64,000 bases of DNA, from positions 1 through 64,000 of IMG/VR virus record IMGVR_UViG_3300042896_000657; one strand, written 5' to 3'. The translations under genes and the position numbers were made by a program. This DNA is from a virus. Of this stretch, positions 34,769 to 43,657 are shown piece after piece. Numbering within the stretch: the stretch's first letter is position 1; each line of letters starts with the position of its first letter. Under the pieces are notes generated by a model that saw only the letters and a program-made list of their open reading frames with translations, was not told the origin of the DNA and did not search any database.

Positions 34769-34781
34769 GGAGACCTATCAT
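34769..34781 (+). repeat. Right half of inverted repeat flanking hsp20
   Basis: GGAGACCTATCAT, the exact inverse of the left element at 34035, 22 bp after the hsp20 stop and 35 bp before the groES-like start. Confidence 0.75.
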
Positions 34782-34815
34782 TATATTCAAGTAAACAAAT
34801 TTAAACATATAAAAT

Positions 34816-35109
34816 ATGAAAGTTATACCTTTGCACAGCAATGTGCTTATTAAACAACAAGACGAAACAGAAACAATGTATGGAAACATTATTGTACCAG
34901 ATGCTGGAAAAGAGAAAGTTATGATAGGAGAAATCATAGCAATAGGGCCAGGAGCATATAGTGTCACTGGTGAAGTATTTTTAGAAACTAAATTAAAAGT
35001 AGGTCAAGTAGTAACATTTCCTTCATTTGGTGGACAACGCATTACAATAGAAGGTGAAGATTATTTAATATACAAAGAACAAGACATATACGCAATTTTA
35101 GAAAAATAA
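34816..35109 (+). CDS. groES: GroES co-chaperonin (T4 gp31-like)
   Basis: 97-aa GroES-family lid protein, which caps GroEL during folding. Recognised by MKVIPLHSNVLIKQQDETET, the mobile-loop region MYGNIIVPDAGKEKV in which the hydrophobic IIV corresponds to the GroEL contact, MIGEIIAIGPGAYSVTGEV, KVGQVVTFPSFGGQRITIEG and EQDIYAILE. T4 itself carries only a GroES-like gp31; here a GroEL gene follows after 3 bp. Confidence 0.93.
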   Translation: MKVIPLHSNVLIKQQDETETMYGNIIVPDAGKEKVMIGEIIAIGPGAYSVTGEVFLETKLKVGQVVTFPSFGGQRITIEGEDYLIYKEQDIYAILEK

Positions 35110-35112
35110 GAA

Positions 35113-36738
35113 ATGAGTAAAATTATTAGTTTCGATAGAGAAGCAAAAGAAAAATTACAAGCTGGTATTGATAAAGTAAATAAAGCAGTATCAGTAACAA
35201 TGGGTCCTTATGGACGTAATGTATTAATTGAAAAAGAACATGGTCAAGTAACATCAACAAAAGATGGTGTAACGGTTGCTAAATCTATTACATTAGAAGA
35301 TTCTATTGAAAATATGGCAGCAACAGTAATTAAACAAGCAGCATCTAAAACAGTTGATGCAGCGGGAGATGGTACTACAACTTCAACAGTATTAGCTCAC
35401 GCTATTGCTTCTGGAGCATTAAGTACTACATCTTACCCATCAACAAATGCTACTCAGGTAAAACGTGGTATAGAGGATGCTGTAAAAGAAGTGGTTGCTG
35501 AATTAAAAAAGATGTCTATTGACATTACTGATGAAAAGCAAATTAAACAAATTGCTACATTATCAGCAAATGGAGATGAAGAAATTGGAAATCTAGTTAC
35601 CGAAGCATTAGATAGAGTTGGACGTGATGGTGTAGTTACAGTAGAGGAATCTCGTACTGGAGAAACTTCATTAGAAGTAGTTGAAGGTTTACAATTTGAT
35701 AGGGGATATAAATCTCCATATTTTGTAACTGACAATAGCACGATGCAAGCCGTATTAAATGACGCTTTAATATTGTTATTCAACGGTAGAATCAGTGCTG
35801 TTAAGGACTTATTGCCTCTATTAGAATCCGTTTCTCAACAAAATAAATCACTATTGATTGTTGCTGAGGAATTAGATGGAGAAGCATTAGCTACTCTAAT
35901 TGTAAATAAAATGCGTGGATCACTTAAAGTAGCTGCTGTAAAAGCACCTGACTTTGGAGAACGCAGATTGCATATTCTAGAGGATATGGCAACTTTAACT
36001 GGAGGTCAAGTTGTATCAACTGATAAAGGTATGAAGTTGGATAAATTCAATACAGATTGGTTTGGTAATGCACGTGTTGTAACTGTAGGTAAAGAAACTA
36101 CTACAATTGTTGATGGTAAAGGAGATGCAGATATAATTGAGACACGTATTCTAGATTTAAAACAACAATTAGATAATTCAAAATCACCATATGAAGTTGA
36201 AAAACTACAAGAACGTTTAGCTAAAATGGTAGGTGGAGTTGCAATTATTAATGTTGGTGGTGGTACTGAAATTGAAATGAAAGAGAAAAAAGACCGTTTA
36301 GACGATGCTTTGCAAGCTACAAAAGCTGCTCTTGAAGAAGGTATTCTACCAGGTGCTGGTGTTGCATTATTACATGCTAGAAAATCTATTAATTTAAAAG
36401 GTGAAAATGATAAAGTAAAAGGTGCACAAATTGTATTCCAAGCTTGTGCTACTCCATTTAAACAAATTTTAAATAATGCTGGAGAAGATCCTCAAGAATG
36501 GTGGGATAAAATTTACAATAATCATTTCTCTAGTATGGTACCAGAATTATCAACTGGAGAAGTAACAGATGCTTTCAAATCAGGTATTATTGATCCTACT
36601 AAAGTGGTACGTTGCGCTTTAGAAAATGCAGCAGCGGCCGCAGTAACACTATTAATGACTGAATGTGTAATATATGATAAACCTGAGGATAAAAAATCCA
36701 ATGGTGATGGAGTAGATATGTCACAATTTGGAATGTAA
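35113..36738 (+). CDS. groEL: GroEL chaperonin (Cpn60)
   Basis: 541-aa full-length GroEL. Equatorial and ATP motifs are SVTMGPYGRNVLIEKEHG, DGTTTSTVLAHAI; the apical region includes KDLLPLLESVSQQNKSLLIV and the intermediate domain has GGGTEIEMKEKKDRLDDALQ with the catalytic Asp region. The C-terminus is DGVDMSQFGM instead of GGM repeats. A complete GroES/GroEL pair on a phage genome is uncommon and with Hsp20 upstream suggests heavy self-provision of folding. Sequence alone cannot tell whether it forms one or two rings. Confidence 0.95.
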   Translation: MSKIISFDREAKEKLQAGIDKVNKAVSVTMGPYGRNVLIEKEHGQVTSTKDGVTVAKSITLEDSIENMAATVIKQAASKTVDAAGDGTTTSTVLAHAIASGALSTTSYPSTNATQVKRGIEDAVKEVVAELKKMSIDITDEKQIKQIATLSANGDEEIGNLVTEALDRVGRDGVVTVEESRTGETSLEVVEGLQFDRGYKSPYFVTDNSTMQAVLNDALILLFNGRISAVKDLLPLLESVSQQNKSLLIVAEELDGEALATLIVNKMRGSLKVAAVKAPDFGERRLHILEDMATLTGGQVVSTDKGMKLDKFNTDWFGNARVVTVGKETTTIVDGKGDADIIETRILDLKQQLDNSKSPYEVEKLQERLAKMVGGVAIINVGGGTEIEMKEKKDRLDDALQATKAALEEGILPGAGVALLHARKSINLKGENDKVKGAQIVFQACATPFKQILNNAGEDPQEWWDKIYNNHFSSMVPELSTGEVTDAFKSGIIDPTKVVRCALENAAAAAVTLLMTECVIYDKPEDKKSNGDGVDMSQFGM

Positions 36739-36741
36739 AAT

Positions 36742-36769
36742 AATGAGGGACGAAAGTCCCTTATTTTAA
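36742..36769 (+). terminator. Rho-independent terminator after groEL
   Basis: Stem about AATGAGGGAC / GTCCCTTATT (36742-36751 / 36756-36765) with a GAAA tetraloop and a T-rich tail. Strong. Confidence 0.9.
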
Positions 36770-36779
36770 TTTAAAATAT

Positions 36780-37028
36780 ATGCCTTTAACCCCCCAATCA
36801 ATTAGAAAAACAGTTTCTATTTACGTAAATGGAGAATTAGTAGAAAAACAAACAGTACTTGATTTAAGTAATGATTGGAGTGAATCTCAAATCAATTTCT
36901 TTAAAAAGATGATTAAACAAGGGGGTTCATTTAAAATTAATGGAAATTCATTTGAAATTAAACCTGCAGAACCTTTATTAACATCAAAGGGAGAAAAGGA
37001 CCAAGGCATTATTGTTTATCCAGAATAA
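36780..37028 (+). CDS. Small hypothetical protein
   Basis: 82-aa protein of unknown function, with beta-type pattern SIRKTVSIYVNGELVEKQTV and a Lys/Gly-rich C-terminus (GNSFEIKPAEPLL). Its position between the chaperonin terminator and the clamp loader suggests a replication-operon accessory gene; the start at 36780 follows an AT-rich leader. Confidence 0.55.
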   Translation: MPLTPQSIRKTVSIYVNGELVEKQTVLDLSNDWSESQINFFKKMIKQGGSFKINGNSFEIKPAEPLLTSKGEKDQGIIVYPE

Positions 37029-37046
37029 ATTTATTATATTATAGTT

Positions 37047-37970
37047 ATGAAGAAACAACACACATTATGGATTGAACGTTACCGTAGTGAAAATCTAGAC
37101 CAATACATAGGCAATGAAGTAATTAAATCTCGTATTGAAGATTGTATAACTCAAAACGATATCCCTCACTTTATATTCAGCGGTACGGCAGGAACAGGAA
37201 AAACTACATTAGCTAAATTAATTGTAAATAACATTAAATGTGATTACATTTATTTAAATGCTAGTGATGAGAACGGTATTGATATGATTAGAGAGAAAGT
37301 AAAGGGATTTGCCTCTGCTGCATCATTTCAACCAATTAAAGTAGTAATACTAGATGAAGCGGATTTTCTAACACAACCTGCTCAAGCAGCATTACGTAAT
37401 ATAATTGAAGAATATTCAGCATCAACACGATTCGTATTGACTTGTAACTATATTGAACGCTTAATTGAACCATTAACATCTCGTTGCGAAATCCATATAT
37501 TAAAACCACCTTCAATGGGAGAGGTTGCAAAACATGTTTGTACTAATATTTTAGATGTAGAAAAAATAGAATATGATATTAAAGAAGTAGCAGCTTTAAT
37601 TAAAGATTCATATCCTGATATTCGTTCAATCATTAAAAATCTACAAGCAGGAACTAAAGATAATCAATTTAAATTTAATGTATCAAGTACTGATTGGTTA
37701 AATAAATTAGTTACTATGTTGGCAAGTAGAGATAAAAAAGCATGGTATGATATTCGTCAATTAGTAGCTGATGCTCAAGTTGATGATTTCCAAACAGCAT
37801 ATCGCTTTCTATTTGATAATTTAGATAAATATTCATATGGACATGATGCTGAAATATCAGTAGTATTAGATGATTTTATTTGGAGAGCAGGTGTAGTACC
37901 TGATAAAGAAATTAATTTTGCTGCTGCAATAAGTAAGATATTAGAATTAAATAAAAAACAAGTATTATAA
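37047..37970 (+). CDS. Clamp loader ATPase subunit (T4 gp44-like)
   Basis: 307-aa AAA+ ATPase loading the sliding clamp. N-terminus LWIERYRSENLDQYIGNEV, Walker A FSGTAGTGKTTLAKLI, Walker B KVVILDEADFLTQPAQAALR and the sensor/SRC region FVLTCNYIERLIEPLTSRCE are all diagnostic of RFC-small-subunit/gp44 proteins. The partner gp62-like protein is encoded 500 bp downstream. Confidence 0.93.
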   Translation: MKKQHTLWIERYRSENLDQYIGNEVIKSRIEDCITQNDIPHFIFSGTAGTGKTTLAKLIVNNIKCDYIYLNASDENGIDMIREKVKGFASAASFQPIKVVILDEADFLTQPAQAALRNIIEEYSASTRFVLTCNYIERLIEPLTSRCEIHILKPPSMGEVAKHVCTNILDVEKIEYDIKEVAALIKDSYPDIRSIIKNLQAGTKDNQFKFNVSSTDWLNKLVTMLASRDKKAWYDIRQLVADAQVDDFQTAYRFLFDNLDKYSYGHDAEISVVLDDFIWRAGVVPDKEINFAAAISKILELNKKQVL

Positions 37971-37971
37971 A

Positions 37972-38187
37972 ATGGAACAACAACTAAACATCAGTCTAGA
38001 TAAAACCACCGCAGCATCGTGTGATGAATGTCAAAACGAAGTATTCCAAGAAGGAGTATTATTACGTAAAGCATCAAGGTTCTTAACAGGTACTTCCCAA
38101 GATGCTGTTATCCCCATTCCAGTATTTATGTGTTCTAAATGCGGACATGTAAATGAAGAATTCTTACCTAAAAATTTACCTAAATAA
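37972..38187 (+). CDS. Zinc-ribbon hypothetical protein
   Basis: 71-aa protein starting 1 bp after gp44. It has two C-x2-C pairs (SCDECQNEVF ... MCSKCGHVNEEF) separated by about 40 residues, the pattern of a zinc ribbon. Likely binds nucleic acid or a protein partner in replication or late transcription; function unknown. Confidence 0.65.
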   Translation: MEQQLNISLDKTTAASCDECQNEVFQEGVLLRKASRFLTGTSQDAVIPIPVFMCSKCGHVNEEFLPKNLPK

Positions 38188-38189
38188 TC

Positions 38190-38477
38190 ATGGTAACGAC
38201 AATTATAATTCTTTTAACATTATGTGTTGGACTTGTTTTTATATTTATGGCTTCTCTTGAAAATGTTTCTAGAGATATTAAAAAACTTGAAAAACAACAT
38301 AAAAATGAAATGGAAGTTGTCAATCATAGATTTAATCTTGTTTACGATCATGAAGGAGAATATAAAACAAAATTTTTTAAATTAGAAGAAAAAAATACAT
38401 TATTAGAAAAACGTATTTCTAAATTAGAAAAAGAAATATTACAATTAAAAAGTGGTGATAATTCCAAATTTTATTAA
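38190..38477 (+). CDS. Membrane-anchored coiled-coil protein
   Basis: 95-aa protein with one N-terminal transmembrane segment (TTIIILLTLCVGLVFIFMAS) followed by a long charged coiled coil (KKLEKQHKNEMEVVNHRF; LEEKNTLLEKRISKLEKEIL). Unknown function; resembles small anchor or spanin-like proteins only in shape. Confidence 0.55.
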   Translation: MVTTIIILLTLCVGLVFIFMASLENVSRDIKKLEKQHKNEMEVVNHRFNLVYDHEGEYKTKFFKLEEKNTLLEKRISKLEKEILQLKSGDNSKFY

Positions 38478-38489
38478 TATATTCATACT

Positions 38490-38864
38490 ATGAATATTTT
38501 CGATCACTTAAAAAATATCACAATAACTAAAGGTCCTTATTTAGGGGAGGAAGGTTGGAATAATTGGATGATTAACCGCTTCCTCTCAATGAATCAAGAC
38601 TATATCGAAGTTGTAAATATAGTACAGAAGAATACTTGGCAAATGAAAGGAGAATATCTATATAATCTATATAGAGATATAATACCAAAACAATATGTGT
38701 ATTTAAAATATATTAAATCAAATACAAAACAAGACTATAGTATAGAGGAAATAGAAGCGGTACAGCAATATTTTGAAGTATCTAAAAAAGAGGCTAAAGA
38801 ATATATTGATATGTTACCTAAAGAAGAATTAGAAATAATAACTCAACAAATAAATGGAAAATAA
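38490..38864 (+). CDS. Clamp loader small subunit (T4 gp62-like)
   Basis: 124-aa protein. The N-terminal FDHLKNITITKGPYLGEEGW and NNWMINRFLSMNQDYIEVVN block, with the IPKQYVYLKYIK segment, resemble T4-like gp62, the non-ATPase clamp loader subunit. It is shorter than T4 gp62 (187 aa) but close to sizes seen in marine T4-like phages, as far as I recall. Context, 0.5 kb from gp44, supports it. Confidence 0.65.
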   Translation: MNIFDHLKNITITKGPYLGEEGWNNWMINRFLSMNQDYIEVVNIVQKNTWQMKGEYLYNLYRDIIPKQYVYLKYIKSNTKQDYSIEEIEAVQQYFEVSKKEAKEYIDMLPKEELEIITQQINGK

Positions 38865-38870
38865 GTTTAT

Positions 38871-39287
38871 ATGGGATATATTAATAATTCTGGATATTAT
38901 AAACAATTTACATTAGAAATAGAAAAACAAATGGAAAATAAACAATCTCATGATTTTATTAAGGATTTCGAAAATGAATATCCTGAATTATCAAAACAAT
39001 TTAAATTAATACAAAAAGAACAATATGAACTATTTGCTAAAAAGATGTTATCATATGGTTTAGGTAATATTGCTATGGGATCTAACTTAGATACTAAAGA
39101 AGATGTTAATTTATCTTTAACAGGTATTTGGATTAGGTCAATGGATAAAATGCAACGTTTAAAACAATTAGTATTATTAAATAAAACTAATTCATTAGAT
39201 AATGAACCCGTAGAAGATGCTTATATAGACCTATCTAATTATTCAATTATTGCTCTGCTTGTTAAAGCAGGAATGTGGAAAAAATAA
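38871..39287 (+). CDS. DUF1599-like nucleotide-modification-associated protein
   Basis: 138-aa protein. The C-terminal 85 residues (YELFAKKMLSYGLGNIAMGS; TGIWIRSMDKMQRLKQLVLL; EDAYIDLSNYSIIALLVKAG) follow the DUF1599 pattern, a family I recall as linked to nucleotide modification in phages. It could act with the 7-deazaguanine system elsewhere in this window. The link is inferred. Confidence 0.6.
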   Translation: MGYINNSGYYKQFTLEIEKQMENKQSHDFIKDFENEYPELSKQFKLIQKEQYELFAKKMLSYGLGNIAMGSNLDTKEDVNLSLTGIWIRSMDKMQRLKQLVLLNKTNSLDNEPVEDAYIDLSNYSIIALLVKAGMWKK

Positions 39288-40229
39288 ATGAATAAAAATA
39301 AATTGAGTGAAATAGAATTAAAAGTTCTTCACCATCGCCTTCCTGAATTAAATTATGCTTATCAAAAAGCAATATCATATTCTCAATACTCAATATATGC
39401 TACTTGCCCACATCAGTGGTATAATAGTTATGTACTTAATTTAAACCCTTATTCTAACAGTATTCATACTTTATTTGGAACTGCTATGCATGAGACTCTT
39501 CAGAATTATCTGACAGTAATGTATGAAAATTCTGGTGTGTTTGCAGATCATACTATTAAATTAGATGAATATTTTCAAAATCGGTTTGTTGAGTTGTATC
39601 AAGATCATTATGATAAAACTAAAGAACATATCTCAAATGCAGTAGAAATGAGAGAATTTTATAATGATGGTAAAGCAATTTTAGAATGGTTTAAAAAGAA
39701 ACGTAGTAAATATTTTTCAAATAGAGGATGTAAATTAGTAGGTATTGAAATACCACTGTTAGTCAACGTTTCAAACAATATTTTCCTGAAGGGGTTTATA
39801 GACGTTGTAATATATGATACTGATTTAGATAAACTTTATATATACGATATAAAAACATCTACTCGTGGATGGTCTGATAAAGAAAAGAAGAGTGAATTAA
39901 AAGTAGCTCAAATATTACTTTATAAAGAATTTTTTGCTAAACAATATAATTTTGATGTTGAAAAAATTGAAGTAGAATTTTTTATTGTTAAACGTAAAAT
40001 ATATGATACTGATGATTTCATAATCCCTAGAATACAACAATTTAAACCAGCAAGTGGTAAAGGTAAACGTAGAAAAGTTGTTGATAATCTTGAAAATTTT
40101 ATTAAAGACTGTTTTGATTCGCTTGGAAAACCAATAGAAAAGCAATATATTAAAAATATAGGAGAAAAATCATGTAAATGGTGTCCATATGCTAATACTA
40201 TTCATTGTGATCAAATTGCATCTTCTTAA
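39288..40229 (+). CDS. RecB/Cas4-like nuclease with Fe-S cysteine set
   Basis: 313-aa PD-(D/E)XK nuclease, starting directly after the preceding stop. Active-site motifs: LFGTAMHETLQNYL with the conserved His, FLKGFIDVVIYD with Asp and YIYDIKTSTRG with D-x-K. A cysteine in YATCPHQW near the N-terminus and a C-terminal C-x2-C-x8-C set (CKWCPYANTIHC) match the four-cysteine arrangement that holds an Fe-S cluster in Cas4 and AddB. T4-like phages do not usually need such an enzyme; it could process DNA ends for recombination. No CRISPR is present. Confidence 0.72.
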   Translation: MNKNKLSEIELKVLHHRLPELNYAYQKAISYSQYSIYATCPHQWYNSYVLNLNPYSNSIHTLFGTAMHETLQNYLTVMYENSGVFADHTIKLDEYFQNRFVELYQDHYDKTKEHISNAVEMREFYNDGKAILEWFKKKRSKYFSNRGCKLVGIEIPLLVNVSNNIFLKGFIDVVIYDTDLDKLYIYDIKTSTRGWSDKEKKSELKVAQILLYKEFFAKQYNFDVEKIEVEFFIVKRKIYDTDDFIIPRIQQFKPASGKGKRRKVVDNLENFIKDCFDSLGKPIEKQYIKNIGEKSCKWCPYANTIHCDQIASS

Positions 40230-40237
40230 GTTTGTAT

Positions 40238-40246
40238 ATATTTATA
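40238..40246 (+). promoter_or_regulatory. ATATTTATA box
   Basis: Exact copy of the recurring box, 29 bp before the ATG at 40276, at the head of the RHH gene and the glycan operon. Confidence 0.45.
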
Positions 40247-40275
40247 TATAGTAATTAAATTAAAATATATAAATT

Positions 40276-40467
40276 ATGACAAAGCAACAATTAACAAGTG
40301 TAAAAGTACCTGAAGATTTATTTGAAGAATTCAAAATATCATGTATAAAGTATAAATTTAGTATTCAAAAATTAACAGAAAGATGTATGTACTTATATCT
40401 AACAGATGAAAAATTCAGAATAAATATTCATAATCAACTAGATACACAATTACCAGAAAATAAATAA
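40276..40467 (+). CDS. Small ribbon-helix-helix-like protein
   Basis: 63-aa protein with a strand-helix-helix pattern (LTSVKVPEDLFEEFKISCIK YKFSIQKL). That is compatible with a ribbon-helix-helix DNA-binding regulator. It sits immediately ahead of the glycan operon and could regulate it; this is inference from position. Confidence 0.5.
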   Translation: MTKQQLTSVKVPEDLFEEFKISCIKYKFSIQKLTERCMYLYLTDEKFRINIHNQLDTQLPENK

Positions 40468-40482
40468 AAATTAAATAACGTT

Positions 40483-41943
40483 ATGAATAAAGAAGGTTAT
40501 ATTCCTAGAGAACAACGTAAAAAAATCCTATTAATGTGTGATGATATTAGAATGACATCTGGTATATCCACTATGGCTCGTGAAATAGTAATAGGTACTG
40601 CTCATCGATTTAATTGGGTAAATATGGGGGGTGCTATTCAGCATCCTGATCAAGGTAAACGTTTTGATTTAAACGATGATACTAATAAACAAACAGGCCT
40701 TACAGACACTAGTGTTTATTTGTATCCTCTTAATGGATATGGAGATCCTACTATCTTAAAACAAATAATGGATATAGAAAAACCAGATGCTATTTTGATA
40801 TTTACAGATCCAAGATATTGGATATGGTTATTTCAAATGGAGCATGAAATTAGAAAAACAATTCCATTAATTTATCTTAATATTTGGGATGATCTTCCTT
40901 ATCCAATGTATAATAAACCATATTATGAATCATGTGATGGATTATTAGCTATATCAAAACAAACAGAAAATATTAATCGTGTTGTATTAGGTGATAAAGC
41001 AAAAGATAAAACAATTAAATATGTTCCTCATGGAATTAATGAAGATCAATTTTATCCCATCACATCAGATCAACCAGAGTATCTAGCATTACAAGAATTC
41101 AAAAAATCATTATATAGTGGTAAAGAATATGATTTTTCTCTATTATATAATGCTCGTAACATTAGACGCAAATGTGTTCCTGATTTAATGTTAGCATGGA
41201 AAATATTTGTTGATCAATTACCACAGGATAAAGCAGAAAAATGTGCATTAGTATTACATACTCAAATAGTTGATGAAAATGGTACAGATTTAAATGCTGT
41301 TAAAGATATGTTATTTGGATATAATGAAAAATATAACATTATATTTGATCAAAATAGATATCCAACACAACTAATGAATTTACTTTATAATGCTACAGAT
41401 GGTTGTGCTTTAATTAGTTCAAACGAAGGTTGGGGATTATCATTAACTGAAGCAATGATGTGTGGTAAACCAATTATTGCTACTGTAACTGGTGGAATGC
41501 AAGATCAAATGGCATTTAGAGATGAAAATGATAAAATAATTAAATTCACTGAAGAATTCGGATCAAATCATAAAGGTAAATATAAAGAGCATGGACCATG
41601 GGCACTACCAGTATTTCCAAGTAATATAAGTATTGTAGGTTCAGTCCCTACACCTTATATATTTGATGATAGAGCATCTTCTGAAGATATTGCTACTCAA
41701 ATAAATGAACTTTATAAAATGAAAACCTTAAGTCCTAGAGTATACAAGATAATGTGTAATGAAGCTCGTAAATGGGTTACATCAGATGAATCAATGCAAT
41801 CTTCTAGATGGATGTCTAAAAATATTATAGATGGTATTGAAGAAACATTAGATAAATTTAAACCAAGACATTCATTTGAATTGATTAAAGTAGAAACACC
41901 TAATCAACCATTACATTACGTTAAAACAGTTATATCAAAATAA
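40483..41943 (+). CDS. Glycosyltransferase, GT-B fold (GT4-like)
   Basis: 486-aa glycosyltransferase. N-terminal domain starts ILLMCDDIRMTSGISTMARE; the C-terminal donor domain contains LLYNARNIRRKCVPDLMLAW and the GT4-type ALISSNEGWGLSLTEAMMCG with the GKPIIAT strand. The E in EGWG.S..EA is the usual nucleotide-sugar contact. First gene of a ten-gene glycan operon, 15 bp after the RHH-like gene. Sugar and acceptor unknown. Confidence 0.8.
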   Translation: MNKEGYIPREQRKKILLMCDDIRMTSGISTMAREIVIGTAHRFNWVNMGGAIQHPDQGKRFDLNDDTNKQTGLTDTSVYLYPLNGYGDPTILKQIMDIEKPDAILIFTDPRYWIWLFQMEHEIRKTIPLIYLNIWDDLPYPMYNKPYYESCDGLLAISKQTENINRVVLGDKAKDKTIKYVPHGINEDQFYPITSDQPEYLALQEFKKSLYSGKEYDFSLLYNARNIRRKCVPDLMLAWKIFVDQLPQDKAEKCALVLHTQIVDENGTDLNAVKDMLFGYNEKYNIIFDQNRYPTQLMNLLYNATDGCALISSNEGWGLSLTEAMMCGKPIIATVTGGMQDQMAFRDENDKIIKFTEEFGSNHKGKYKEHGPWALPVFPSNISIVGSVPTPYIFDDRASSEDIATQINELYKMKTLSPRVYKIMCNEARKWVTSDESMQSSRWMSKNIIDGIEETLDKFKPRHSFELIKVETPNQPLHYVKTVISK

Positions 41944-41945
41944 AT

Positions 41946-43223
41946 ATGAAACCATTATTAGTTATAAGTTGCCCTTTAGATACTTTCAGTGGCTATGGTG
42001 CTAGAGCAAGAGATATAGTTAAAGTATTATTAAAATCAGATAAATATGAGGTTAAAATATTATCTCAACGTTGGGGAAATACTCCATTTGGATTTCTAAA
42101 ATCAGATAATCCTGAACATAAACAAATGTTAGATTGTATATTAAATTCTCCTCAATTACCAAAACAACCTGATGTATGGATTCAATTAACTGTTCCAAAT
42201 GAATTTCAAAAACTTGGAAAATTTAATATTGGTATAACAGCAGGTATTGAAACTACAGTTTGTGATGCCTCTTGGATTGAAGGATTAAATAGAATGGATT
42301 TAAATTTAGTATCTTCAAATCACGCTAAAACAGTATTTCAACAGTCTAAATTTGAAAAACGTAATTCCCAAACAAAAAATATTGAAAGTATAGTTGAGTT
42401 AACAAAACCTTGTGAAGTATTATTTGAAGGTGTTGATGTAAATATTTACAAAAAGATTGATGAATTCCAATCCAAAGATCTATTTAATCAATTAAATAAT
42501 ATTGAAGAAAAATTTAATTATTTATTTGTTGGACATTGGCTTCAAGGTGAAGTTGGTCAAGATAGAAAAGATGTAGGAATGTTAATTAAAACATTTTTAG
42601 AAACATTTAAAAATAAATCAACTAAACCAGGATTAATAGTAAAAACACAATCAGCTACATCCTCAATTATGGATAGAAATGAAATGCTATCTAAAATTCA
42701 AGCAATAAGAGTTGCTGTTGGAGGTGATAATTTACCAAATGTTTATTTATTACATGGTGAATTTACAGATGAAGAAATGAATGAATTATACAATCATCCC
42801 AAAATAAAAGCATTTGTATCATTTACTAAAGGTGAAGGTTATGGTCGTCCTTTATTAGAATCAACTATTTCCCAAAAACCAGTTATTGCTTCTAATTGGA
42901 GTGGTCATTTGGATTATTTATCTCCTAATATGTCTACATTATTACCAGGAGCTGTAAACCAAATCCACCCAAGTGCTGTAGTGCAAAATATGCTAATACC
43001 AGAATCAGGATGGTTTACTGTTGATTATAAACAAGCATCTATTATATTAACAGATGTTTATAATAACTATAAGAAATACATTGATGGAGCAAAGAAACAG
43101 TCGTATCGTTCCCGTACAGAATTTAATTTAGATAAAATGGGAGAATTATTGATTAATATATTAGATAAAAATATCCCAAAACCCATAGAATTAAAATTAC
43201 CAACACTTAAAAAAATAGGATAA
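41946..43223 (+). CDS. Glycosyltransferase, GT4-like
   Basis: 425-aa GT-B glycosyltransferase starting 2 bp after the previous gene. N-terminal LLVISCPLDTFSGYGARARD is a GT4 acceptor-domain start. The C-terminal part has FVSFTKGEGYGRPLLESTIS and KPVIASNWSGHLDYL, the typical E-x7-E donor motif. The last base of its stop overlaps the next ATG (TAATG). Confidence 0.82.
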   Translation: MKPLLVISCPLDTFSGYGARARDIVKVLLKSDKYEVKILSQRWGNTPFGFLKSDNPEHKQMLDCILNSPQLPKQPDVWIQLTVPNEFQKLGKFNIGITAGIETTVCDASWIEGLNRMDLNLVSSNHAKTVFQQSKFEKRNSQTKNIESIVELTKPCEVLFEGVDVNIYKKIDEFQSKDLFNQLNNIEEKFNYLFVGHWLQGEVGQDRKDVGMLIKTFLETFKNKSTKPGLIVKTQSATSSIMDRNEMLSKIQAIRVAVGGDNLPNVYLLHGEFTDEEMNELYNHPKIKAFVSFTKGEGYGRPLLESTISQKPVIASNWSGHLDYLSPNMSTLLPGAVNQIHPSAVVQNMLIPESGWFTVDYKQASIILTDVYNNYKKYIDGAKKQSYRSRTEFNLDKMGELLINILDKNIPKPIELKLPTLKKIG

Positions 43224-43654
43224 TGACTGAAAAATTAGTAAATTGTAAAAGATGTGGATCTAATGCCTGCTCTGAAATGTCAGATGATAAAATAACTATA
43301 TGGGTATGTATGGGATGTGGTTTTACTACTAACACATTTATGAATTTAGATAATACTCCTAAAGCAGAAGATGTAATGCCTAATCTATATAAAGATTTAA
43401 AATTTACTGACGATACTGGATTAAATTGGTACCCGAATTCCGTAACATTAGACGATAAATCAATGGTATTTGCTGATGGTACATCAGTAGATGACTGGAA
43501 ATGGGCCGCTGTTAAATCAATTGAAATAACGGATGAAGAAAAGGAAAAATTTCCTAATTCCACTCATAGAGCCGACATGAGTACTATACAATATTTTGAA
43601 GAAAAAGATTTTATGGATGCTTTAGAGTATGTAGGATATTTTACCAGAAAATAA
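43223..43654 (+). CDS. Zinc-ribbon-containing hypothetical protein
   Basis: 143-aa protein overlapping the previous gene by 1 base. The N-terminal CKRCGSNAC...WVCMGCGF is a C-x2-C...C-x2-C zinc ribbon. The rest (about 45-143) is an acid-rich domain around the motif NWYPNSVTLDDKSMVFADGT. I do not know its function; it interrupts the glycosyltransferase genes in the operon. Confidence 0.6.
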   Translation: MTEKLVNCKRCGSNACSEMSDDKITIWVCMGCGFTTNTFMNLDNTPKAEDVMPNLYKDLKFTDDTGLNWYPNSVTLDDKSMVFADGTSVDDWKWAAVKSIEITDEEKEKFPNSTHRADMSTIQYFEEKDFMDALEYVGYFTRK

Positions 43655-43657
43655 AAT

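Noticed and set aside
36742-36769. Considered a riboswitch-like element after groEL
   Set aside because: The GAAA-loop stem followed by T residues is a plain terminator.
39288-40229. Cas4 as part of a CRISPR system
   Set aside because: No repeat-spacer array or other cas genes occur in the window; the protein stands alone in a replication block.
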